Positions 1-11,298 of a stretch of DNA of 64,000 bases are shown piece after piece. The translations under genes were made by a program, and so were the position numbers. Numbering within the stretch: position 1 is the stretch's first letter; each line of letters opens with the position of its first letter. The stretch is from Agapanthus africanus. Lineage: Eukaryota; Streptophyta; Magnoliopsida; Asparagales; Amaryllidaceae. Under the pieces are notes generated by a model. That model saw only the letters and a list, made by a program, of their open reading frames with translations, was not told the origin of the DNA and ran no database searches. The stretch lies in assembly GCA_030015575.1 (NCBI GenBank), contig CM057338.1, forward strand, positions 308,515,827 to 308,579,826. The letters run 5' to 3'.

Positions 1-947
1 TTAATTTTATTTTGTGCCTATAAGTACCAGATCAGTGAGCAAGGAAAAAGGGGACTTTGAGCTATAAGTTTACTCTTTGTTTCATTTTTCATTTTGAAGC
101 TTTGTACATAGTAGCTGGTTCACCTTGAGTTCTTTGCCTTCTATTGATCTTGCAATCTCTTTATTGAGCTTGCAAGTTTAAGTTTTGGTTATTGAACTCA
201 TGGTTTGTATCATCACTTGGAATTAATAAAGTTTTCATTTTGCACTTGGGTTCTTAGTATTCCTTTTCTATCTCTTTTACTTACTTGCAATTTAATTTCT
301 TACCATTTACTTACTTGCAATGTTGTGTTATTCCTATTATGTCATTTAATTTGCTCTTTCTTTTGTTGTTTTGATGGTTTGTGAATAGTGGTATTGTTAG
401 CAAAAGAGAGTGGTTATGTAAATTAAGATTTTCTTTGCTCATTTCCTTTACCCGATATTTTCCCATTGAACTCCGTCCAAACCTTACGCAAGCACTTCGT
501 TAGGCATCCGACCCTACTAAGGTATCGGGGATCCCTAACCGTGACTAGGTGCATTCGGTTTGGCCAGAGGCGAAATTCAAGAGACAAGAACGGACGGACA
601 AGGGTCAATAAGCCGGATTTCACTAATACCGTGGTTAAGCACCCCAATCCATGTTGTTACCGATTACTCTAGCTTCAATAGTCAAGCTCGGCACAAAGGA
701 TCGAGTACGTATTTCCCTAAATTACACGAACCAATCTCTATTCCTAACAAACTTATACTTTGCATATACAAACACTTAGGTTAGAATCGAACAGTTCCGA
801 CCCTTGCTTAACTCGTGATAAGAAGAACATAAAACACACCATCTCCCTGCGGACGACCCGTACTCATCGCGGCTAGCTACACGCGACGCCATCTTGATTG
901 TGGTTAATTTTAGAACTAGATACGACACGCGAATTCCTTACCGATCA
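1..947 (+). mobile_element. LTR fragment, Athila/Tat-like, 5' end outside window
   Basis: Seen: the stretch 842-900 (CCCTGCGGACGACCCGTACT followed by a block ending in CATCTTGATTGTGGTTAATT) matches the end of the LTR at 42640-42740. A polyA-type AATAAAG lies near 225. Known: this is the typical 3' end of Athila/Tat-superfamily LTRs. No TGGCGCC primer site follows, so it is a solo or truncated LTR. The right end at about 947 (GATCA) is an estimate. Confidence 0.6.
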
Positions 948-2330
948 CACGCATCTAATATAATCACTTAAAAGTAGTCGTATTGTGTATATATGTGCAA
1001 TCATTTAAAAGAAGTCGTACAGTGTATTTATAACGGCATAAGCAGCGGTTGTTTATTTGTAAGCTATATAAACATTTCATTAAAATATACGTCACGCCAT
1101 TTGAAAATAATATAGAAAGTTTTCTTTTGAAAAACACTTGTGTCGATTATAGAAACGTGGAAAATAGCATGACAATAGCTCTTTTGAAAGTGATAGCAAA
1201 CACCGATACATGAAAATATTATCTCAAGTACTGTCTTTTGGACCGGTCCTGTTTGATAACTATATAGTTTAATATATCTCATTCTCGGCAGGATATCCAT
1301 GACGACCCTCCGGTCCCCTGCAAGACATCTTATGCCTTCTAACCTCAATCACTCATGGATTGATCACAAATCACCTCCATCGCTTATGGATTGACCACAC
1401 CATATATCCGTAATCGGTTCTTCCCCATCTCGATATCGGATATCAACAAAATATTCCACCATGTATCCGTAATCGGTTCTCCCCCATCTCGATATCGGAT
1501 AACAACAAACCATAAATACATAAAAACTCATGGTGGACGTATCTTCATTATATCAAGAGTAAAACGGAATATGCAAACATAACCAAGTTTATAAAATAAT
1601 ACCACGCGGTTTCCCAAATCTCATGGAAAACACGGCACGCACTAATAACAGTATCATAACGTTAACGGATAACATGTAAAGCAAGCGTAGCGTAAACAAA
1701 TGATGAGAAAACACAGTGTAAACAAATAAAAAGTAAAGCAAGCACAGCGTAAACTAATAATAAGCAAAGCACTGCGTGAATGAGCATTGTAAATAGATAA
1801 ATACTTCCGAAAAATCCAATTATAGTTTAAAATATAACGAAATGTTGTTTGGAAATAAGGAAGCTGGGATATTTTAAAAATAGATATCCCTTTTGAAGTC
1901 CAGCAGCGCATCCCTTGTATTATAGTTTTAAAATTGGAAACGAATAGTTAGTTTTAGAAATAAGTATAACTTTTGTATTTTCATAATCTCCCAATCGAAG
2001 AAATAGTAAGACTCAGCGAGTCAAAAATAAAAGGCCGTATTCGGATAACCATCACCATTTCATCCAGTACGGAATCACCTCGTACGATGATAACCAAATA
2101 TTCTATTGAATCAAATCATAACTACATTTTCGATAATTCCAAATGTTATGATAAATAATATAACGTGCTCAATAATAGTCACTATAAACATCTAATCTAC
2201 ATATGAAAATACACAGTTCAATTAGTACGGATTGCTAGTCTACGTATACATATAGCAATTAGTACGAACATCTAGGCACGTACGCATGCACACACTTCAA
2301 AAAGTAGGGACATCTAGTCTCGTACATGCA
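948..2330. other. Unassigned AT-rich sequence
   Basis: No coding region or recognisable element end is visible. It holds a two-copy 59-bp repeat (1396-1514) and a loose set of repeated AAGCAAGC...GCGTAAAC words at 1675-1785. It is probably decayed transposon DNA. Confidence 0.5.
1396..1514. repeat. Two-copy 59-bp tandem repeat
   Basis: TATCCGTAATCGGTTCT starts at 1405 and again at 1464 with few changes. Each unit starts with ATCCG and ends with CGGAT, so it can fold back on itself. The role is unknown. Confidence 0.8.
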
Positions 2331-3657
2331 CATAATATTAATCATACTATTACATGTAAAGCATGATGTTCATGACCAAAAGCTTAAGCTTTTTGCCTCT
2401 GGCGCAAAGCGCCAGAACATCTTGGGCGCTGCCCCATGTGCAAAGCATGTGGCACCAATGCAGCCCTGGTGTATCACACGCCAAACCCTTGAAGCGTATG
2501 CTTCAGTATAACTTAAGTTATATTTAGTAAAATATTTCCTTATCTTTCTTAAACAGAAAGATTTTTCTTGTTAACAAGAGATAATTTTAATATCTTTCTA
2601 AAAGTAGAAAGATATTAACTCTGTTAAAAAAAGACCCTTGGATCAATGATGCTTAAGCATCCGAGTCAATATTAAGATCAATTAAAGAGATATCATATGA
2701 GAGATCTTCTCTACTTACCCAACAATCTCATCCTTTATATAAATAATCCTTGAGATTAATCTCAATATAACGAGAACTCCCCATAAGGTTTGAGAGAAAA
2801 ACCTTAATCCAGAACTTAAGTTCTTTCGCTGCCATCAAGAATCCTCATCTTCTTCCTCCTTAAAAAACTGAGTTAAAGGAGATTAATCTCCATTAAAAAA
2901 AGAAGAAGGTTAACCTTTATACAAAACTTAAGTTTTTCTCTCGGACCTTAAGATCCTTAAGTTAAAACTCTCTTCGTTGAAACTTAAGCTTTCACAGAAG
3001 GATTTTTTGATCTTAAGATCTAGGGTTTGGGGGGAAATTTTAAGAGACTCCTTTGACCATATTAATGGAAAGAAATCAAGATCTTTAGATCAATATGAAA
3101 AATTAAAATGAATGATTACGATGATGAAGTTCAGAATCTGAGACACCCAAGTTCTCACCATGAGACATGAACAAATCCAAGATCATAGAATTTTTTTTAT
3201 CTTGATATTGTTAATGGTGAAAATACCATTAACAGAACTTTAAGTTTCATGAAACTTAAGTTTCAAAACATAAGAGATTAATCTTTGAAAAAATCATAAG
3301 TTGTGCCCTACGCGCTATACACATAGCGCCAGCGCTAGAAGAGGATGCATTGGTGCTTCCATGTGCCACATGGAAATCACGTGAGCAACGCCCGTATAAC
3401 ATGAGCCCATATGGCATGCACCCATATGTCATGTGCCCCACCATGTTACATAGACCAATTCCTAACCCCAAATTGGCTAAGTCCCCTGAAGCTTAAGCTT
3501 CTTTGATCTTAAGATCAATTGAGCCCATATACTCATAAACAATAAATTGATCTTAGTCTAAAACAAGACTAAATATCTTTAAATAAACTTAAGTATCCCT
3601 TAAACTGATGGACCTCACCCATGTGAGAAATTCTACCTAAAGTTCACCTATGTTGGT
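2331..3657 (+). repeat. Palindrome-rich block A (inverted copy of main-element 3' region)
   Basis: Seen: dense short inverted repeats, for example AAGCTTAAGCTT (2380), GGCGCAAAGCGCC (2401), GAAGCTTAAGCTTC (3488) and TTGATCTTAAGATCAA (3503). The reverse complement of about 3440-3580 aligns with about 5030-5150, with a shared TTAGCCAATTTGGG core. This marks block A as an inverted relative of the block between the 3' LTR and the mobile-domain gene. No coding region is apparent. Confidence 0.65.
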
Positions 3658-3990
3658 AAACCATATTACAATCGTAGACCCAAACACCTAATCTAAATAT
3701 GTACAGATTTGCACTAATCCGCGCCCTAGGGGCGATGATATAAATTAGTCTCTGTATACAATCCAAGTGCAACCCAAATAAACTAAAACACGACACATGA
3801 AGGAATAGCCCTGGAGTGCAGAAAGTTTTTATCATTCGCGATAACGTAATTAACTGCAGAGGCTTGCGCCTACAGGAAAAAGCGTCTCAACAATCAATAA
3901 AACTGTTATCCGTGAGAGCGAATCTGAAAGTCAGCTACATCGGTCGCATCCCTTTAAACCTCCAATATATGGTTTCATAAATCAACTTGG
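3658..3990 (+). mobile_element. LTR fragment, head-to-head with main 3' LTR
   Basis: The reverse complement of this segment aligns with 4088-4420. For example, the stretch around TAACTGCAGAGGCTTGCGCC (3851) pairs with 4207-4240, and 3710-3770 pairs with 4320-4375. It is clearly diverged from the main LTR, so it belongs to an older or different subfamily. It lacks the terminal roughly 98 bp of the LTR and stops where the main LTR begins, as expected if the main element landed inside it. Confidence 0.75.
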
Positions 3991-4439
3991 TGTTTACTGC
4001 CGGAAACAGAGGCGAAATGGAATGGATCTTCTTGCCTGAATCTAGGGGCAGATGCTATTTGGATTTATCCGTCTACCTCTCCGAAAATATCAAGTTTATT
4101 TATGGCACCATATATTGGAGGTTTGGACGGATGCGGCTGTTGTAGCAGACTTTGTCAGATTCCCCCTCGTTTTATAAGGGGTTTTTGATTGTGGGAATTC
4201 TCTTCCCTGCAGGCGCAAGCCCCTGCAGTTAATTATGTTACCGCATTGCGATAACCACTTTCTCCAGCTCCGGCAGTTCACTTCGTGTCGTGTGTGTTTT
4301 TGTTTGTTTAGGTTGCCCGTGGATTGTATACGGAGACTAGTTTATGCCGTCGCCCGTAGGGCGCGGATTAGTCCAAGTCTGTATATTTTAGATTTCAGTT
4401 TGGTTTATTTAAGGACCGTTAATCTGGTTTGAGATTAAG
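3991..4439 (-). mobile_element. 3' LTR of main Tat element (terminal part)
   Basis: 3991-4249 aligns with 57919-58176. The other LTR boundary cannot be fixed because the 5' copy is truncated at 58176; it may extend through the hairpin array to about 4700 or further. Confidence 0.75.
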
Positions 4440-4700
4440 ATCGACTTAAACATATGGGCATTTGGGGCTTAGTTATTTTAGTTTAAGGACATCGCGGTCC
4501 ATTACCGCCGTGTTTGGGGCAGATATTAGTTTAAGGACATTTCGGTCCAACATTCCCGTTTTGGGGACGAATATTAGTTTAAGGATTTCGGTCCATTATC
4601 GCCGTTTTTTAGGCGACTGTTAGTTTAGGAACATTCCGGTCCTTTATCGCCGTTTTTGAGGCGACTATTAGTTTGGGACATTTCGGTCCCTTATCCATTT
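4440..4700. repeat. Hairpin tandem array, LTR-side copy
   Basis: About five units of roughly 45-55 bp with the pattern TTAGTTTAAGGACATTTCGG then TCC, followed by a TCGCC...GGCGA element. Examples start near 4473, 4530, 4577, 4621 and 4670. It is the same repeat as at 16126-16600. Each unit holds a GGAC-ATTTCG-GTCC hairpin, and most hold a second TCGCC/GGCGA hairpin. Confidence 0.85.
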
Positions 4701-5311
4701 TGCGCGCATGTGTATTTGTTACGTGACGAAGTGAACAATGGTAATATGAAATGTGCTCAATTTAGGGCATGATCCGATTTAAGTCCTGCACATCAATTTT
4801 GAAGTGCATCAATGTAAAAGAAGTTGTTGGTCGTCGGGACCCGTCACCTCTCTGAAGACATTGAGGAATTACAACGATATGTATCAGAGATGTGAAGAGA
4901 TGTACCCTTAAACCAAATCCCGTATTTGAGGGAAAAAAGGGGTGATAGTCCTAAGAATCGTTAGTCGTATTTGAGACTAAGATTATCTTAGGAGATATGG
5001 GATGGATATTGTTTTGGATATCATCAATGACAGATCTTTAGTCATGTATAAGACTAAAATCAGTTTGGGAGATCATGAGCAATATGGGCTCTTTAAAATC
5101 AAAGAGGTTTACCCTTAGGAAATTTAGCCAATTTGGGCTGAGATTGGGTTTCTATGCTACCCGGTAGTGTTAAACACTGATATATGCAGTGCTCACATGT
5201 ATTTCACGTAGGGGCACTGGAATAGTACTGAGCACCAATCTTTTCTGGCGCTCATATGTTTTTCACGTGAAGCGCTCATATATGGGTGCTGTCCAAACAT
5301 GGCTAAGCACT
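4701..5311. other. 3' non-coding region of main element, part 1
   Basis: No coding region. From about 4930 the sequence shows the palindromic style of the block at 6852-9400, for example AGTGTTAAACACT near 5167, and one CACGTG near 5269. It is interrupted by an LTR insertion at about 5312. Confidence 0.55.
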
Positions 5312-6851
5312 TGATTGATCTGTTTTAAAGAAGTGTTTATAGAAATAACCGCAATTAATAACGATGTCGCATGTAGCTATACCGAGATGAGTACGAGTCG
5401 TTCTCAAGAATATGTGGAATCTTTTAATCTTTCTTTAGACGTGTTGATTAGGAAGAGGAAGAAGAATAGATAATAGTGAAGAATAGTTATAGAATCTAGA
5501 TCTACGTTAAACACGGATATAGAATATAGATTTAGTTTAAAGACGGATATAGATTTTATATCAGAAGAGGGCTTGTAAGGTTCGTTAGGATTTAGTAATC
5601 CTAGATGACTAATAAAGATGCCTCCTTTTATTTTTTGATTGATTTAAAACTAGATTGATAGTGATGAATGAGGATTAGGATTCTTGGAAGAAACTAGGGT
5701 TTCTACACTATTGACCCTTGTCCTTTCATTGATCTCTTTTCATGTCTAGCCCTTAACAAAACAATTGTTAATCTGATCTCAAATAGCGGTCGAGACTAGC
5801 AATAAATTGGTAGCACGCCCGATAAGGATGTTAACGATTCTTTTGCTAAAGTTTATAAACTTCATAAGACATAAATGAAGTTAAAATATTTTCTCCTCCA
5901 TTGATCTACCCTAATCCTACGAACCCAATCAAGTGGAGAGTTACCCGCGCATGATGGAGATAGAAGAACGGATAGAGATGGAATTCATAATGTAATTAAA
6001 TAGTTAAACTACTAATTAATTAAACTAAAGATCTACCTTTATTAATTAACTTCACAAGTACAAACTTCAAGTTTAGATTACAAGAGGAAGAAGAAGTTGT
6101 TCTCGATCTCTGCCTTGTCGGATGTAGATGTTCTTTGACGGTGATTAGCTTGTGTAAAAGATTGATGATTTCTAAATTTAGCCCTTGGTCTTTTATATAG
6201 CCCCAAACCATAAACTATAGATCCTCAGAATTAGGGTTTTTTGTTGCAAATCACAACTAAAAATCTCAAATCTTAACTCAGTGAATCGGCCGCGGATCCT
6301 CCGTATTAATGCTAGTTTGGCCGCGAAAGCGCGATTTGTTGGTGAGATCTTGGCTTCAAAATTCTGGATCTGCTTCGTTGTGACACATGGAGATTTATTT
6401 GATGTCTGGAATCTTCATATCTTTTCTGAGTCTCTGCCAGTTTTGATTCTTCGATTTTATTTAACTTTATTGGAAGATTTTTGATTCCAGACATCTCAAC
6501 ATCTCGATCTCCTGACCTGAGCTAAACCTTGTACAATATCTCAATGAATAATGTTAGTAATATTTGGTATTTTTGAGATAATATCCTAACCAATTTGATA
6601 TGATATTATATTTTAAGAATATTGATTAAGGATATTTGATATGATATGCATATTTAAATTATCAAAATATTATATAAATATTATATGCATACATTTTCCT
6701 TCATAATGTTAATTATAATATATAAACATACGGTAAATAGTATTTTTATAGATAAACCCAAATATGTTCTATATTTATAATAAACACCTTTAGATTTTTA
6801 AGAAAAGTAAGGAAAATGCTATAGCAAATGTGCGATATTTTCGACTGAACA
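5312..6851 (-). mobile_element. Probable solo LTR, Athila/Tat-like
   Basis: Seen: the left end carries the reverse complement of the conserved LTR 3' end (ACCGCAATTAATAACGATGT at 5349). The right end (GCGATATTTTCGACTGAACA, 6832-6851) matches the ends of the solo LTRs ending at 22532 and 51579. A minus-strand TATATAAAAG lies near 6190, and a degenerate GC palindrome pair sits at 6289-6335. Exact ends are approximate and I could not confirm a target duplication. Confidence 0.6.
6289..6335. promoter_or_regulatory. Paired GC palindrome, degenerate
   Basis: GCCGCGGATCC starts at 6289 and GCCGCGAAAGCGCG at 6320. The 31-bp spacing matches the intact pairs in other LTRs of the window. The second half of each palindrome has decayed. 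Confidence 0.55.
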
Positions 6852-8290
6852 GTCATTTTGACTGATCATGGAGTGCTAAGCACTTTAAATGGCACTCACG
6901 TGGGAAGCACGTGAGTGCTGAGCATTTTTTTCAGGTTTTATTTGCTCACCCTCCTTTTTTCTATAAGTGCTAAGCACTTGGCTGAGGCTCACGTGTAAAA
7001 CACGTGAGATGGCATATTTTGTGTTTCCAAGAGTGTTTCACATATATTTCACGTGATTGCTTTGTGTTGGACTGCTTTATTTGGTGGTTGCCTAGCCAAC
7101 ACAAAGGGTTTTCCTCTGCTCTTTGGTCGCTCACGTGGGAAGCACGTGACGTATTTTTATTTTTTCTTCTGTTTGATTTAAACATTCACGTGGGAAACAC
7201 ATGAGGAAAAATAACAGTGCTAAGCACTAATTTTTACTCACGTGTGTTTCACGTGAGACGCCAAGTTCGTCTTGTTTTCAGAGATATTAATCTCTGTTAA
7301 TGACTGTTTAGTCATTGATGATCATCAAAATTTCTGTTTTGAAGATTTTGAATCATCATTGTTATTATTGGAGAACTAAGTTCTCTTTTACTTTTATAAG
7401 AACTAAGTTCTTTATGTAGGGTTAAACCCTAATATTAGGGGAATTAAATTTCCAAAACATATGTTCTTTTTATTTTTCCTTCTTTTTCATTTTAACCTAG
7501 TTCTTATCTTTAAGTTTTGAGTCTGAAGAACAGAATCTCCCCGGTGAGAATTAAATTCTCAACTTGTGGGGAGATCTGCTCTTGCAAATCTCAAACCAGA
7601 GGAAGAACAAAGTTCTTGTATGAAGGGTTAAACCCTTATATCCGTTATACTAGGCAAGAGGGATACTTTTAATCTCTCTTTTTTTATTTACCTAGAGTGT
7701 TTTGAAGGAGGAGAGTCTTCTTCCTTTCAGAATTAAATTCTCTGTTCTCTCAAGAGCTTACTATATTTTGTGGAAGCTTATCCGGGGGTTCCTCTATTTT
7801 CTCTGTCTGTGTGTTGAGACTTGAAGTCTCGGGTCCTTTATACAGTGGAGGCAGATTATTAACTGGTTTTGAGAAAATCTCTTTTTGAGAGATTCCAATT
7901 GATTTAATCGGTCTCAAAATTGATTTGGAAAATTTTACCCACCGTTGGATCTTTGATCCAAGTGTCTCTGTTTTTATAGAATATGTTGTTCTTATTTTAA
8001 CAAGATGGAGAGAATATTCTCTTATATATAGAATAAAGTTCTATTGAACGGTGATATTTTCATCACCATTGGATTTTCAATCCAAGGGTGCTCGGTTTTA
8101 TAGAGAGCAATCTTTTTTTTTGTTTAGAAAGATATGGGAAATATTTTCCATCTCACTGGATCTTTGATCTACCAACTTTCTGTTTAACAGAAAATATCCC
8201 TCTCAATAGAATTTAATTCTATACTTAACCACCATTAGATCTTTGATCCAACTGTTCATTGAGTAGAATTTAATTCTTGGTAAAGATGTG
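6852..8290. repeat. Palindrome-rich block B
   Basis: Back-to-back short inverted repeats with stems of 4-8 bp and 1-6 nt loops: CTCACGTG...CACGTGAG (about 6988-7008 and 7237-7257), GAGAACTAAGTTCTC, AGGGTTAAACCCT, GAGAATTAAATTCTC, GAGACTTGAAGTCTC, TTGGATCTTTGATCCAA and TTGGATTTTCAATCCAA. Ten CACGTG boxes lie in 6897-7255. From 7930 a diverged repeat carries the GGATC-TTT-GATCC hairpin four times with different stems. No coding region is evident. Confidence 0.75.
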
Positions 8291-8560
8291 CCCTCACGTG
8301 TTTAACATGTGGGGCTTATTCAGCTCTTTTAATTTGGCGCCTATATGCCTTGCAAATGGGCGCTCACGTGTTTAACACGTGAGGCCAATTTGGCCAATAG
8401 TTGTTTGACCACAGTGCTTATATGCTTTGCATATAGGCGCTCACATGTTTAACACGTGAGGCTCATTTAGCCCATTAGTTGTTTGATTGCCGTGCCTATA
8501 TGCTTTGCATATAGGCGCTCTTATGTTTAACACGTGAGGCTTGAGTTGTGGGGAATTTTC
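8291..8560. repeat. Tandem repeat of about 77 bp with three hairpins per unit
   Basis: Three to four units. Each contains TCACGTG-TTTAA-CACGTGA, a GGCC/GGCC-like hairpin and CTATATGC-TTT-GCATATAG. Units begin near 8361, 8438 and 8515, with a partial copy before them. It lies directly upstream of the TATA box at 8701. Confidence 0.8.
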
Positions 8561-8740
8561 TCTCCTTTTTCTTTTTTATGAGGGAACAAATGCCCCCCGG
8601 TGTTGTTCTCACTTGCTTTGCACGTGAGTGCAACGTTATCCATCTTTATCACCGTTGGATTGTCTAGGGGAATGAGAAGCTGAACTGCTTCCATCGCGTG
8701 TTATAAATGGGGCCTTTGGCCCTTGAGATGACCACTGTTT
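8295..8740 (+). promoter_or_regulatory. Candidate promoter of the plant mobile domain gene
   Basis: Seen: six CACGTG G-boxes (8295, 8365, 8376, 8453, 8531, 8621) followed by TTATAAATGG at 8701. Known: CACGTG is the core site of plant bZIP and bHLH factors. Inferred: this drives the plus-strand gene beginning at 9482, with a start site near 8735. There is no expression evidence in the sequence itself. Confidence 0.5.
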
Positions 8741-9481
8741 TTTTAATCTTCTTCTTTAACCTTTTCCTTGAGAATTTAATTCTCTTTTTAGAGCTTAGTT
8801 CTCTGCCCATAGCACTTCAGAGTTAAACTCTGCAAAAACTCCTTCTGGGTAAGGATTATGAATGACATTCACCTCTTAGGGAACCCATTCTTTTGCCTTG
8901 GATTTTAAATCTATCAACAGAGTTTTGCTCTGATCTTTTAGAGATCTAAAAAAATTTTTTATTTTTGAAGTAGACTCCGAGGCCTTGAATCAATGAGGAT
9001 TGTTAGTTCTTCTCTTAGGGTTTACCCTATCACTGATCTTTGAGGATCCATGGAATTTAATTCCATTTTCTTTGTTTCCCTACCACGGGGGTTCCTGGGA
9101 TTTAATTCCATTATTGAAGGAATTTAATTCCATTTTCTTACAGAGCTTAGCTCTGAGAGATCTAGGGAATTTTGGGAATTTTATTCCCCTTTTGTTCTTG
9201 AAATTTTTTCTATTTTAAGAATTTAATACCCTTTTCACAGATTTAAATCTGTTGCTCATTTCAACAGAACTCGCTTTTCGAGGATGTTTAAAAAAAACTC
9301 CACTATTTATTAATGAGAATCCTTTTGGATTCTCACAATGATTATCTTGCCTCATCATTGGTGAGCTGCCATTTGGATTTTGTGGGGCCCACTGGCTTTA
9401 TAGTTAGTAATCTCTTGAGACAAACTCATATATATATTTTTATTAATGGGTTTTCTTCTTCTTCTTTTTTCTATAGGTACA
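8741..9481 (+). other. Probable 5' leader with intron acceptor
   Basis: No start-to-stop coding region of note. A pyrimidine-rich tract ending in CTATAG (acceptor AG at 9475-9476) lies just before the ATG at 9482, suggesting a leader intron. Hairpins continue through 9250, including GGAATTTAATTCC twice and AGAGCTTAGCTCT. Confidence 0.5.
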
Positions 9482-9783
9482 ATGGCCTCACTTTCCTACT
9501 TCCCATACACACGCTCGGAGGTCGCTTTCCCACAGTCTCCATCAGAAAAGGAAGTTATGGCGATGATTAGGGTATATGATAAGGATGATAAGAGCCTTCT
9601 CCTATGGGGTGTTTGGTACGACCATATTATCAAGGGTCGACGTAGTTTCACATGCGAAATACTAACAGAACCCATCCATTCAATTTCATTCATGGAGTGT
9701 CCGCGTACTGCTTATGCGGTAGAGGCGGATAATTAGACCGCCGAGGGTCGGTTTGAGCCATCAAAGGTATACCTAATCAACCC

Positions 9784-11298
9784 ATGATGGCTATCAATAT
9801 TTTGGGACGTCGAATATGTCAGGGTGAAGCTCTACCCTGGGGGAAGGTCTGTAAGATAGGTGTTACTTCACGCCATCCAGTGGGCTATCTTCCATCGGCC
9901 CGGTATATTCTTTCGTCCCAACGCTCACGGCTGCAGAAAGTTGGGCTATATCAAGCGGTGTATGCGTCGTTGTTCTACTACCATGCTCCCCACGTCTGGT
10001 GGGTCAAGGCTTTTTTGAATCAGTTGAATCTTCCAACAAATACGTTCCTGCTAGGGGAGCGCGAAGTCTCTATTTCGCTGGAGGAGTTCCATGAAATTTC
10101 AGGGCTGCCGATCAGGGGAGAGCATTACGAAGAATTATTACCTCCTGACGAATATATATTTTCCACAGTGCCAGCTGTACTTGAAGGTTTAACAACCGAG
10201 AACACTGTTCGACACAAGCACCCGAGTCTAATCAAGGCCTTGGGAATTTTTGAGAGACTATTCGTGGCATTAGAAGGACAAGGTGTCACTTTTGACCCTT
10301 TTATTGCTTGCTTTCTTCGCAAAGACGCTCTATCCAAGAAAGCTCTGAAATTTACGAAGGTCGACGATCCCTTCGGATTCGGCTTGGAGAAATTACCGGC
10401 TAAAGAAGAAGACTTGCCACAATTTTATATTCCAAATTCGTCAGCCGTGACATTTGACGCAATTGCTACCCTTGGAATAGACGAAGAAACATTCTTTGTT
10501 GGCTTCATCAGTCTCTGGCTTAGTTGGTTCGCAATGCCGATGCATCGTCATTTTATGAGAGCCTCCGTCTTCTATCCTGCCCATCATATTGCCGAAGGAG
10601 CGCGATTGGCCATCGGCATTGCAGGGTTATCACACCTATACAATGGTTTAAGTACTGCCGCCGACACTTCGAACCCAAGTGCGGACACCGTGAATTTCTC
10701 TCTCCACTACTTCACGTCATGGATCGAGATGCACGTGTTAGGCGCATTTGCTGCACACCGGTGTCTTGATTTCTATGAGTCATATACCTTCCCACGGGTC
10801 ATGAGTCTGGTCAATTCTTCCTCTCTTGATCCGACTTAGTTAGGGGCTCTGTGCATATTGCTTAATCCGTATTCAAACGAAGGCGTGATGGTTTTCAGTG
10901 ATCAAGTTCTTTCTACGAAAGCGGGGCTCGTTCAACAGTTATTCGATTTGTCAAAGAATGGGGTTCCGGCTTTAAAACATAAAGAGATCATGCATTTATA
11001 TTCAATCAGGCTGGGTTACTTAGTGTTCCGCCTAAAATACACTGTTCTCTTCATGCGGTATAATCCGCATCCCTTCGCCAAGCAATTAGGTTACAACCAG
11101 GGCATCCCTCTCGAAGCCTTTTTAGTTGAGCCTACTCTCTTGCTGGAGGCTGCTCGCGACATCATCTATCATTTCATGCGGTTGAAGATAGGTTCCTTCT
11201 TTATGATCCCGGAGCCCGACTATCTTCCAAGGCCCGTAGGACCCTTCAAGGGCTGGTATCGCCACCGTGTTAGTCCTATCATTGTAGAGGAGAGGTGA
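9784..11298 (+). CDS. PMD domain region
   Basis: Two open stretches in one frame (9784-10839 and 10858-11298) are separated by a TAG at 10837. Motifs typical of the family include VGYLPSARY, LYQAVYASLFYYHAP, the tryptophan pair in HVWWVKAF, and SISLEEFHEISGLPIRGEHY around residues 100-120. The second stretch continues the fold (LVFRLKYTVLFMRYNPHPFA). It lacks the catalytic residues of true aminotransferases and the molecular function is unknown. The preceding segment 9482-9736 (start MASLSYFPYTRSEVAFPQSP) is in another frame and ends in TAG, so the N-terminus is broken. The TAG at 10837 and the TGA at 11296 are both one C-to-T change from a sense codon (CAG, CGA). Confidence 0.7.

Noticed and set aside
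2331-9400. CRISPR-like array
   Set aside because: Hairpins vary in sequence and spacing and there are no identical repeats with unique spacers; the context is plant transposon DNA.
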